From Ascoidea asiatica (taxonomy: Eukaryota > Ascomycota > Saccharomycetes > Ascoideales > Ascoideaceae): a DNA stretch of 64,000 nucleotides. Shown piece after piece: positions 11,305-19,509 of this stretch. The position numbers and the translations under genes were made by a program. The stretch's first letter is position 1, and every line of letters begins with the position of its first letter. Location: contig BCKQ01000025.1 in NCBI GenBank assembly GCA_001600695.1, positions 1 to 64,000 of the forward strand, given 5' to 3'. The notes under the pieces were generated by a model. It worked only from the letters and a program-made list of their open reading frames with translations, did no database searches and was not told where the DNA came from.

Positions 11305-12852
11305 TGGATTATTAATAATTTTTTGATTATTATTATTTGATAAAAGATAAGAATTTTGATTAAAATTATTATAATCTATGAAACAATTATTAAAAGAGAA
11401 ATTATTTAAAAATTTATAAAGATTTTGAATAAAAAAATGATTATTANTTTTTTGATTAAATTTTTCATCATTTTGTAAAGGAAATTGATTATAAATTAAA
11501 ATACCATTTTTATAAAAAAATTTAAAAAAATTATTATATAAATGAATATCAATTAAATTTAAAATTTTATTAAAATAAAATGAATTTAAATGATTAATAT
11601 TTAAAATTTTTTTAAAGAAATTTAAAGAATAAGTTGTGAATAAATCATGATCTTCAAGTTTATTAAAGAAATAATTTTGATTAATCTCTTGATTATTTTC
11701 TTNATTATTTTCTTTATTATCTTCTTGATTTATATCATTTAAAGAATTTTCAATAAGATTATTAAATAAAATTGCATTATATTTCAAATTTTCTTTTTGT
11801 TTTTCATTTTCATTTTCATTTTCATTTTCATTTTCAATAGTTGTTGAAATTGATATATGTTTTTTATTATTGGAATAATTTTGAATAAATTTATTAATAT
11901 AATTATCTAATAAATTTTGATTTGTAAAAATTATATTTAAATTATTATTATTATTGAAAATATTAATTTTTTTATTATTAAAATTTTCAAAATTATCATT
12001 TTGACAATAATTTAAAATATTATTAAATTGATTTAAATTATTTTGATTATTATTTAAATTTAAGAAAATATTATAATCTATATAAAGAAAGAATTTATTT
12101 TTATTATTATATTCATTTGAAATATCTAAATCATTATTATTTGAATTATGTAAGTAATTATTAATTGCAATTAATTTTAAAAGAGTATTATAATTATATA
12201 ATAAGTTTGGATCATTATTATTAAAATAATTAAAATTTTCTAATAAAATCTCTTTTAGTTTATTATTTTTATTTAAATTTTTATTTAAATTTTTAATTGA
12301 ATAATTATAATTTAAAATTATTGGATTTAAATTTAAAGAATTATAAAACATAATCCATTTTTTAATTAAATTTTTATTAAAATTTATATTATCATTTGAA
12401 ATTTTATTATTATTAATTAAATTAAAATCATTAAAAAATGAAATAATTTTACAATTTGAATTAAATTTAAAATTATTTGTATTTATAAAATCATTAAAAT
12501 TTTTTAAATTTTTTAAAATATAATTATTTTCATTAATTGGATCTAAGAAATTTTGAGAAAATTTAGAAATTTTTAAAGAAGTTGTAGAATCTTGAGATAA
12601 TTGATTAAAATTATCATTAAATTTTTTATTATTATTAATAATTGAATCTATATTTGAAGAAGGTATTTTTGAAGAATTATTTAAATTTAAATTTAAATTT
12701 AAATTTGAAGATGATAAAATGATGATGATAAAAATAATGAAAAAAAAAGATAAAATTAAGAATTTTTTAAATTTTTTATATGAAATTAAGATTTTTAAAA
12801 AATTTATAAAATTTTTAAATTCATTGAATTTTATCATTTTTTTTTTAAACAT
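9550..12852 (-). CDS. Large Asn-rich putative type II membrane protein, function unknown
   Basis: 1100 aa, not recognised. The N-terminus is basic and then has one strong hydrophobic segment (about 32-47, LILSFFFIIFIIIILSS), a signal-anchor suggesting a type II, probably Golgi or secretory, topology. The body is dominated by Asn, Leu, Ile and Lys with interspersed conserved-looking blocks: KIISFFNDFN, KKWIMFYNSLNLNPIILNYN, FFLYIDYNIFLN, FIYGNDIANRKNQLNNLL and YYNWETFSQISYDYLIDQFF. The 'work/face/aspartate' pattern early in the lumenal part loosely resembles yeast glycosyltransferase-like proteins, but this is only a guess. ATG at 12852 is the first in frame. Six ambiguous bases fall in this gene. 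AT content is extreme, even for this window. Confidence 0.7.
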
Positions 12853-13059
12853 CTTTATTATTATAAATTTTCAGTTATATTAAAAATTTGATTGATATTA
12901 AAATTAGCATATTGAGAAAAATCATTAATATTTTCATGGAATATCAATATTAAGAGAATAATTGAATAATTGAATAATTGAATGATTGAGTAATTGAAAT
13001 GAATGAATAGAATGAAAGGAATGTAATTGCAATGATTGATTGATTGATTGATTGAATAT

Positions 13060-13320
13060 ATTTGAGGAAGAAGAAGAAGAAGAAGAAGAAGAAGAAGAAG
13101 AAGAAAGAAAGAAGAAAGAAGGAAGAAAACAGCTGGCGATGAGTTCTGTGGCTTTTATAAACAAGAAATAAGCCCAGGAGAAGAAGCCGAGAAGAAGCAG
13201 CAGCAGAAACAACAACAAAGAAAGAAAAGAAACGAAAAGAAACAAAAAGAAGAAACAAAAAGAAGAAACAAGGCAGGCGGCAGGCGGCAGAGAAGAAGAC
13301 AGGGACAAGCAGGGACGGGA
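13060..13320 (+). repeat. Polypurine (GAA/AGA-rich) tract
   Basis: Strong strand asymmetry: about 260 bases nearly free of T on the + strand, with a perfect GAA run near the left end. It produces long spurious ORFs of Ser/Leu/Phe on the minus strand. Confidence 0.85.
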
Positions 13321-13681
13321 TCAGTCCGGGATACGAGGGCAGCGTGTCCAGATGTCAGTGAGAGTACAGTGATGTGCATTGATGTAGCTAGTGCAGCACG
13401 GTTTTCAATCCTCGCCATGGACAGTATTTCCTGTACCGGATATTAATCCATGGACATATCCGTATCCGTCAATGGATTTATACTTGAGACCAGTTCTGCG
13501 GTACTTTCTCGGATCTGTCATGAATATTTCAAAATTATTTCACTGATGAAAAATCATTTCTTTTTTTTTTATTGAGTTTATACCAAATAAGTTATTATTT
13601 TCAATCATTTATCATTTCAATTACATATCAATTACATCTTTTATCATAAATATTATTAATAAATAAACAATATTACCATAA

Positions 13682-13725
13682 TTTCATATTTCATATTTCA
13701 TATTTCATATTTCATATTTCATATA
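13682..13725 (+). repeat. TTTCATA 7-base tandem repeat
   Basis: About six consecutive copies of a 7-base unit (ATTTCAT) shortly before the PTH1 start. Confidence 0.85.
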
Positions 13726-13757
13726 CTCTATATATCTCAAATTCTTAATATAAAATC

Positions 13758-13772
13758 ATGTATAAAAAATGA
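13758..13772 (+). promoter_or_regulatory. Four-codon upstream ORF overlapping the PTH1 start
   Basis: ATG TAT AAA AAA TGA: the uORF stop (13770-13772) overlaps the PTH1 ATG (13769-13771) as ATGA. Any scanning ribosome meets this ATG first, so main-ORF translation would need leaky scanning or termination-reinitiation, unless transcription starts between the two ATGs. Confidence 0.5.
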
Positions 13773-14692
13773 AGAATTCTTCACCATTTTCATATTCTTA
13801 TTCTTTTCTCAAATCATTTTCAAAATCATTTTCAAAATCATATTCAAATTTTAATCGAAGTTTATTAAATTTTAATCAATTATTAAATTCAAATAATTAT
13901 CCTAATATAATAATTCAAAATATGAAAAAATCAACAAAATCGAAAATAAAATCAAAATATCAACAAAGATTAGAAAATAATCAACTAAATAATAATAATA
14001 ATAATGAAAAAATTATAGTACCGAATTTAGGTTATTTTAAAATTGATCNAAAAAAAAAAAATTTATTATTAATTTATTCAATTGGTAATCCTGAAAATAT
14101 TTATAAATTAACAAGACATAATGCTGGTCATATAATTATAAATCAATTACAAAAATATTATAATTTTCCAATTTTTACAAAATTAAATAATTTCAGAAAT
14201 GGTCTTGTTTCTTATATTCCTGAAGATATTAATGATACAAATGAAAATAAATTAATTTTAATAAAATCAACTTCATATATGAATGAATCAATAATTTCAT
14301 TAAATGAAATTATACCATTTTTTTATAATTTATATTCAAATAATTTTAATTTAAATTTAATAATTTTAAATGATGAATTAGATTTAAAAATTGGTAAAAT
14401 TAAAATTAAATCAAGATTTTCTTCATCAAAAGGTCATAATGGTTTAAATTCAATACAAAATTCAAATTTTATTAATAAAAATTTTATTTCAATTTCTATT
14501 GGTATTGATAGACCAATTGAAAAAAATTCATTAATTGTTTCAAATTATGTTTTATCAAATTTTACAAATTTACAATTATTAGATTTATTAAAAATTTCAT
14601 TACCACAAATTATTAATTCAATTAATCAAATGAAATTAAATAATAAATTTATACATAATTTTAATCCAAACTATAAACTTTCTAATATTTAA
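13769..14692 (+). CDS. PTH1: Peptidyl-tRNA hydrolase (bacterial/Pth1 type), probably mitochondrial
   Basis: Hydrolyses peptidyl-tRNA released by stalled ribosomes. 307 aa: a basic, Ser/Lys/Phe-rich N-terminal extension of about 90 residues fits a mitochondrial presequence, followed by the Pth fold. Conserved elements: GNPENIYKLTRHNAGH (Asn and catalytic His), SYMNES, LNDELDLKIGKIKIK (catalytic Asp), KGHNGLNSI (His/Asn) and ISIGIDRP. All catalytic residues are present. The usual core length is about 190, the rest being extension. A later in-frame ATG at 13921 could be an internal start giving a form without the presequence. Residue 94 is undetermined (N at 14049). It is convergent with the next gene, the two stop codons being only 9 bp apart. 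Confidence 0.93.
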   Translation: MKNSSPFSYSYSFLKSFSKSFSKSYSNFNRSLLNFNQLLNSNNYPNIIIQNMKKSTKSKIKSKYQQRLENNQLNNNNNNEKIIVPNLGYFKIDXKKKNLLLIYSIGNPENIYKLTRHNAGHIIINQLQKYYNFPIFTKLNNFRNGLVSYIPEDINDTNENKLILIKSTSYMNESIISLNEIIPFFYNLYSNNFNLNLIILNDELDLKIGKIKIKSRFSSSKGHNGLNSIQNSNFINKNFISISIGIDRPIEKNSLIVSNYVLSNFTNLQLLDLLKISLPQIINSINQMKLNNKFIHNFNPNYKLSNI

Positions 14693-14701
14693 TTAATTAA
14701 T

Positions 14702-15841
14702 TTAATTTAAATTTTTAATAACTTTTGTAATAATATTAATTGATTTAATTAATTTTTTATTAATTTGTAATAAATAATCTTCTTTTAAAATTATAAAATT
14801 TTCTTGAATTTGTAATCTTTTTGTACCTCTTTGATCATCAATAAATAATGAACTATCAATCCAATAATTTTTTTTTTTATCTAAAATTTCAAATTTTAAA
14901 ATTATTTCATTTATTTTTTTCTCATAATCTTCAAAAATTTTATCATAAATTTTACCTAATTTATTAAAATTAAATTTTATTGGTATTAAAATTTTATCTT
15001 TTTCATTATCATTATTATTATTGTTGTTATCATTATTACTATTATAAATATTTTTAAAATTTTCTTCATTAATTTTTTTAAATTCATTTAAAATTTCATC
15101 TTCATTAATATTATAATTTAAATAATTTGTATCTTGAATTTTATTATTTTCACTTAATTTGATTATACATTCATTAAAAGATTCTTTAAATTTATTAAAT
15201 AATTCATTATTATTTTCAAGTAAATTATTTATTTTATCATTATCTTTGTCATTATCTTTGTCATTATCTTTGTCATTATTATTATTATTATTATTTAATT
15301 CTTTAATAAGATTACGTTTAGTTTCTTTAGTTTCCTTAATCTTTAAATCATTTACCTCTTCTTTTTCTTTTTTATTCTCTTTTTCTTTACGTAATTTATC
15401 TTTATTAGATTTATAAACTAATGGACTTAAAAATGAATTTAGTTTATCATTATTAATATCAATATTATTATATGAATTGTTAATATCCATTTCATATACA
15501 GTTGGAGGAGTTGATAAAGTAGGAATTGAATTCATTGTTGAATTAGAATTAGAATTAGAATTAGAATTAGAATTAGAATTAGAATTAGAATTAGAAATTG
15601 GAGTTAAAATATTCTTATTAATTTCAATTTCATTATTAATTTTATTTAATTTTTGTTTCTTAAAATTTACTCTAGATGAAGATATCGATGAAGATATCGA
15701 TGAAGATGAAGATGAAGATATCGATGAAGATGAAGAAGATGATGATGATGATGAATTTCTTTTATTACTTAATATTTTTGAAGATTCAATTCTTGGAGAT
15801 TCAATTCTTGGAGAATCAATTCTTTTTGATTTTAAGGACAT
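14702..15841 (-). CDS. Low-complexity protein with C-terminal helical region, unknown
   Basis: 379 aa, not recognised. N-terminal repeats RIDSPRIESPRIESS (SP sites) are followed by a Ser homopolymer, an SN repeat at about 83-98, Lys/Glu-rich stretches, a repeated DKDN element (12-base DNA repeat at about 15231-15282) and Asn/Asp runs. The C-terminal 90 residues (from IPIKFNFNKLGKIYDKIFED) have normal complexity and look helical or coiled-coil, with YWIDSSLFIDDQRGTKRLQ. That end is the part to search for a family; small kinetochore or meiotic coiled-coil proteins would fit but this is a guess. ATG at 15841. Antisense ORFs (15477-15851) are shadows of the repeats. Confidence 0.65.
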   Translation of the reverse strand: MSLKSKRIDSPRIESPRIESSKILSNKRNSSSSSSSSSSSISSSSSSSISSSISSSRVNFKKQKLNKINNEIEINKNILTPISNSNSNSNSNSNSNSNSNSTMNSIPTLSTPPTVYEMDINNSYNNIDINNDKLNSFLSPLVYKSNKDKLRKEKENKKEKEEVNDLKIKETKETKRNLIKELNNNNNNNDKDNDKDNDKDNDKINNLLENNNELFNKFKESFNECIIKLSENNKIQDTNYLNYNINEDEILNEFKKINEENFKNIYNSNNDNNNNNNDNEKDKILIPIKFNFNKLGKIYDKIFEDYEKKINEIILKFEILDKKKNYWIDSSLFIDDQRGTKRLQIQENFIILKEDYLLQINKKLIKSINIITKVIKNLN

Positions 15842-16036
15842 TCTGGATTAGTTTAATTGGCTTTATTAATTAATTGATTGATTGATTAATTGATTAATTC
15901 TTGGTTAATNAGATAAATGAATAAAAAAGAATATAAAAACATGATGGCGCTTATATATAAAATATAAAAAGTAGAGTAATAAAAGAGTAAAGAAATACAA
16001 GAGAAATTAAGCGCCCATAGAAAAGAAGAGAATATA

Positions 16037-16594
16037 TCAATACTTGGAGTGTTGCTTCTGTTGCTTCTGCTGCTTCTGCTGACTTTGCTGACTTTGCTGA
16101 CTTTGCTGCTTCTGCACTGCTGCCAAAGCTCCAGCGCCAGAAACCAAAATGCACGAGCCGTCAATGATCACATTTGCCACTTTCAACTCTGCAGCAATGG
16201 ATTTTGTTTCTTCATCGTAAGAACCAGGCTGAAACCAGAGTCCATTGATGAATTCACCACTTTCTTCACCAAAGTGATCTTTAAGAGATATTAAAATACC
16301 ATTGGTGATTTTAATTGGAGTTATAAAAGAAATACCCAATGAAATATTATCACCATTATCACCATTNTCACCATTCTCACTATTTTTAATTAATGAAATT
16401 ATATCCTTTTGACATTTAATATCTAGAATTTTATCACTACTTGGATTTATTGGAATTACATTCAAATTATTTGTTTTATACCATTTTAAAACTTTATATC
16501 CAAATTTATTTATATTTGAAGATGCTCCAATAACTGCAAATGTTTTTGAAGTTTTAAAAAATTGTAAGATTATATTACTTGTAACACTATTCAT
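16037..16594 (-). CDS. CoA-binding (Rossmann) domain protein
   Basis: 185 aa. Residues 8-150 match the CoA_binding_2 family (bacterial YccU-like): FAVIGASSNINKFGYKVLKW (glycine-rich nucleotide loop), NVIPINPSS, SFITPIKIT, GLWFQPGSYDEET and an end IIDGSCILV. Members bind CoA and have no established reaction in yeast. The C-terminus is an unusual Gln/Ser/Lys tail of about 25 residues (QSQQSQQSQQKQQKQQK), encoded by a 9-base-type repeat at about 16049-16110, which may be a lineage-specific extension. One undetermined residue (N at 16367). ATG 16594 is the first in frame. Confidence 0.85.
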   Translation of the reverse strand: MNSVTSNIILQFFKTSKTFAVIGASSNINKFGYKVLKWYKTNNLNVIPINPSSDKILDIKCQKDIISLIKNSENGXNGDNGDNISLGISFITPIKITNGILISLKDHFGEESGEFINGLWFQPGSYDEETKSIAAELKVANVIIDGSCILVSGAGALAAVQKQQSQQSQQSQQKQQKQQKQHSKY

Positions 16595-17496
16595 TTTTCA
16601 TTACAATATTCATCTTTTGATTGATAATATTATTATAGTGTATAAACATGGTGAAATGATTGTATTTATATTAATTATATTAGTTATATCAAATAAGAAT
16701 GTCTCCACTACAGCACAGTANAAGGAATAACCCCGCTGAAAAGGCAGAAAGGCATAAAGGAACTCAAGTTCAATGATAAACATTCATTTCATATCATCAT
16801 CATCCAATTGAAGATTATCATCAGAATTTAAATCGTATTAAAGAAAATATCAAAAATAAACATTCTTCAAATAATAATATAACATTACTGATACTGTTTT
16901 GGTTCATCATTTATCTGCATTTTCTAATCGTCGAAGCACTTCAAATAGGTCTCTCTAAAATAATAATAACATGAACAAATATTCAATCAATTGAAGCTAT
17001 TATAATCCATCAGCAAATAATATCAACAATAGTATTTCTAATATCAAATTCAAATCTCAATTAAATTATTATCAAAAAGAATACCTAATATCATTATCTG
17101 TATTATCATTATCATTATCATTATCATTATCATGGATGAAGAAACATTCCAGATCTCCATGAAATACCTGCTAAAAAGAAATAAAACATCTGTTACTTGC
17201 TTACTATCTATATATAAAAACCCCATTAATAATGGTATATATAATCTAAACAAAAGCCAGCATTTATACTATAACACCCTATTCTTATCATTCAAGATTC
17301 AGTTTTTCAACAAAGAAACATTTTAATCTTTTCAATTTCAATTATAAAGATAGTAAGTAATATAAAGAGATTATTTGGTAGTAGTTGATACAATTTTAAT
17401 AAATATGAATAACTAACTATTCATATAATAATCATCTTATAATAGAATAATAATAAAACAATCATTAATTACAATTCTTTTCAATTTATTATTACA
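16595..17496. other. Intergenic, divergent promoter region
   Basis: No supported gene. TTATCA/ATTATC repeats lie at about 17091-17130. A 64-codon ATG ORF (17132-17326) is not recognisable. The last ambiguous base of the window is at 16722. Confidence 0.5.
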
Positions 17497-18972
17497 ATGC
17501 CAATTTTAAAATCTAATGGAATAAATAAAAATATTTCAAAAAAATCATTTTTTTCAAAAATTTTTTCAAAAACTTTATTATTATATTTACTTAGAATTAT
17601 TTGTCCAATAATAATTGTTATAGTTTTATTTATAATATATACTTGGAATATAAAAAATTATAAATCCATATATATGTTAAAATTAAATTGTGATCATGTT
17701 AATGTTGCTGATGGTTTATTTTCAGCTTTAAGAGATAATGCACAATCTTCATCTTCAAATACAATTGATGATCAATATGGTGTTGGTTTTACAACTTCTG
17801 AAATTAATATTTTAACAACTTATACAACGGATCAAGTTCAAGATTGTCCACAGATTATATTATCTAATTTTAATAAATGGTGTTATGCAGATTATTCAAA
17901 TTCAAATATTGATTCTGAAATTTATTCAAATATTTATAATGATGATCTGTTAGATTATTCAAATCATTTAAAATTTCAAATTGGTGAATGTTTTGATTTA
18001 AATGATAATTTTTTTAATTATATTACCATTCTTGAAGATATTGGTTTAACAATAATTTTAGATTATGCTTATAATGGTGATTATTCAAATACAAATTCAA
18101 CTTCTGATTATTCAAAATTAATTAAAAAAATTGATAATTATAAAATTAGTATTCCAAAATTATTCTTAATTGGTTTAATTTCAAATTTTTTAATACTTGC
18201 ATTCACTTTTCCAATTTTAATTCTTTTATTCATAACTAATAATAATATAAATAATAATATTAATAATAATATTAATAATAATATTAATAATAAAGATAAA
18301 ATGAATAAATTTTATAAAATTATTTTTGAAATTTTATTACAAATTAATGGAATTTTATCTTTAATTTCTTTAGCTTCTATAACTCCAGCAACTGTTTTAA
18401 CTTATATTTCTTGTTATAATTTAAAAGAAAGAATAAAAACTGAATTATCTTCTTTTGGAATTTGGTTACATCTTGGTAGAAGATGGTTCTCATTACTTTG
18501 GGGTTCTTTAGCTCTTTCTTTTACTTCATTTTGTGTTTGGGGTTTTACAACTTGGTTTATAATCCCAAGAAATTCATATATTAATTCAAATTCATCTTTA
18601 ATTTCTTCAAATAATACTTCAATTAATAATTTCAATACCAAAAATAATATCACCAATAATAATGATAATTCAATTGGCTCTAATAATATTAAAGAAATAA
18701 TGAATAATAAAAATTATAATAAAAATTTAAATACTTCATCAAATTTAAATTTAAATTATGATTATCTGAAAAATTCAATTTCAAAAAAAAACTTTAATAA
18801 TAATTATTCTTTTAATAATTCTTCAAATATATCTCTTGCAAAATCTCATCATTATGGATTTCAAGAATCTGATATTGAATTAATTGATTTACAAAAATCA
18901 AATTTAAAAAATAATATTAATATCAATACAATTGGTTCTGAAAATAATTCAAGTTCATCTGTTGATAAATAA
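17497..18972 (+). CDS. Tetraspan plasma-membrane protein, SUR7/PalI-like
   Basis: 491 aa. Four hydrophobic segments: TM1 at about 28-50 (LLLYLLRIICPIIIVIVLFI); TM2 at about 226-248 after IPKLFLIGLISN; TM3 around ILSLISLASITPATVLTYIS; TM4 LLWGSLALSFTSFCVWGF. The long loop between TM1 and TM2 contains several Cys (NCDH, DCPQ, WCYADY, GECFD), as in SUR7/PalI and claudin-like yeast proteins (Sur7, Pun1, Ecm7) that act in eisosomes, cell-wall stress or Ca2+ influx. The C-terminus is Asn/Ser-rich and cytosolic. It lies directly upstream of another tetraspan gene on the same strand. The family call is inferred from topology and the Cys-rich loop, not from a diagnostic motif. Confidence 0.7.
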   Translation: MPILKSNGINKNISKKSFFSKIFSKTLLLYLLRIICPIIIVIVLFIIYTWNIKNYKSIYMLKLNCDHVNVADGLFSALRDNAQSSSSNTIDDQYGVGFTTSEINILTTYTTDQVQDCPQIILSNFNKWCYADYSNSNIDSEIYSNIYNDDLLDYSNHLKFQIGECFDLNDNFFNYITILEDIGLTIILDYAYNGDYSNTNSTSDYSKLIKKIDNYKISIPKLFLIGLISNFLILAFTFPILILLFITNNNINNNINNNINNNINNKDKMNKFYKIIFEILLQINGILSLISLASITPATVLTYISCYNLKERIKTELSSFGIWLHLGRRWFSLLWGSLALSFTSFCVWGFTTWFIIPRNSYINSNSSLISSNNTSINNFNTKNNITNNNDNSIGSNNIKEIMNNKNYNKNLNTSSNLNLNYDYLKNSISKKNFNNNYSFNNSSNISLAKSHHYGFQESDIELIDLQKSNLKNNININTIGSENNSSSSVDK

Positions 18973-19509
18973 TAGACTATTATCTAACAATACTACTTAT
19001 TATACTATTTAATATACTTTTTTTTTTCAATTCTTCACTTCTTCAAACATTCAATTCTTCATTTATTCATTTATTTATTTATTTATTTATTTATTTTCTT
19101 CAATTTTTATATTTTTTTTTCAAGCATAACTTATTCATTCACCAACTTCATATCCTCATTTTCCAATTCAAATAACTGAATGATCAATTCAATGGTTCAA
19201 ATATTATATTAAACTTGATAAATGTATTTACCTGAATTATTTTTATTTGTGTTATTTCTCTTCCAGCTTTATTTCAATTTTACCGCCTGTGCACAAACAA
19301 AAAATCTGAATCTTCGGCTTTAACGTCAGTTCAAATTCTCATAGTTAAGAAACTGTCTTTATATCAACTAAATTAAAATACATTAACTAAATTAAAATAA
19401 ATCAAATATCTTATTATTATTATAAGAAAAGACTAAAACTAAGTTTTGAAAGTCAATTAAATCAATTCGAAAATTTAAAAAAAAATAGAAAATTTAAACT
19501 AATCGAAAT
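18973..19509. other. Intergenic between the two tetraspan genes
   Basis: T-rich 3' flank with TTTA repeats at about 19065-19095, then promoter-like sequence with a small GC-richer patch near 19260-19340. No gene. Confidence 0.5.

Larger units (their letters stand above)
12853..13768. other. Divergent intergenic region with long polypurine tract
   Basis: About 0.9 kb with no supportable gene. The + strand at about 13060-13320 is almost entirely purine (GAA, AGA, CAG repeats; perfect GAA run at about 13068-13103), followed by a GC-richer stretch 13260-13510. At about 13682-13725 a 7-base repeat (TTTCATA) is tandemly repeated just upstream of the PTH1 gene. Confidence 0.6.

Noticed and set aside
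12934..13418. Ser/Leu/Phe-rich minus-strand ORFs
   Set aside because: They are translations of the polypurine tract; composition is dictated by the repeat.
15477..15851. Plus-strand ORF with ELELEL and DEDEDD repeats
   Set aside because: Antisense shadow of the Ser/Asn repeats of the minus-strand gene at 14702-15841.
17132..17326. 64-codon ATG ORF
   Set aside because: Starts in a TTATCA repeat, no family resemblance, no ordered features.
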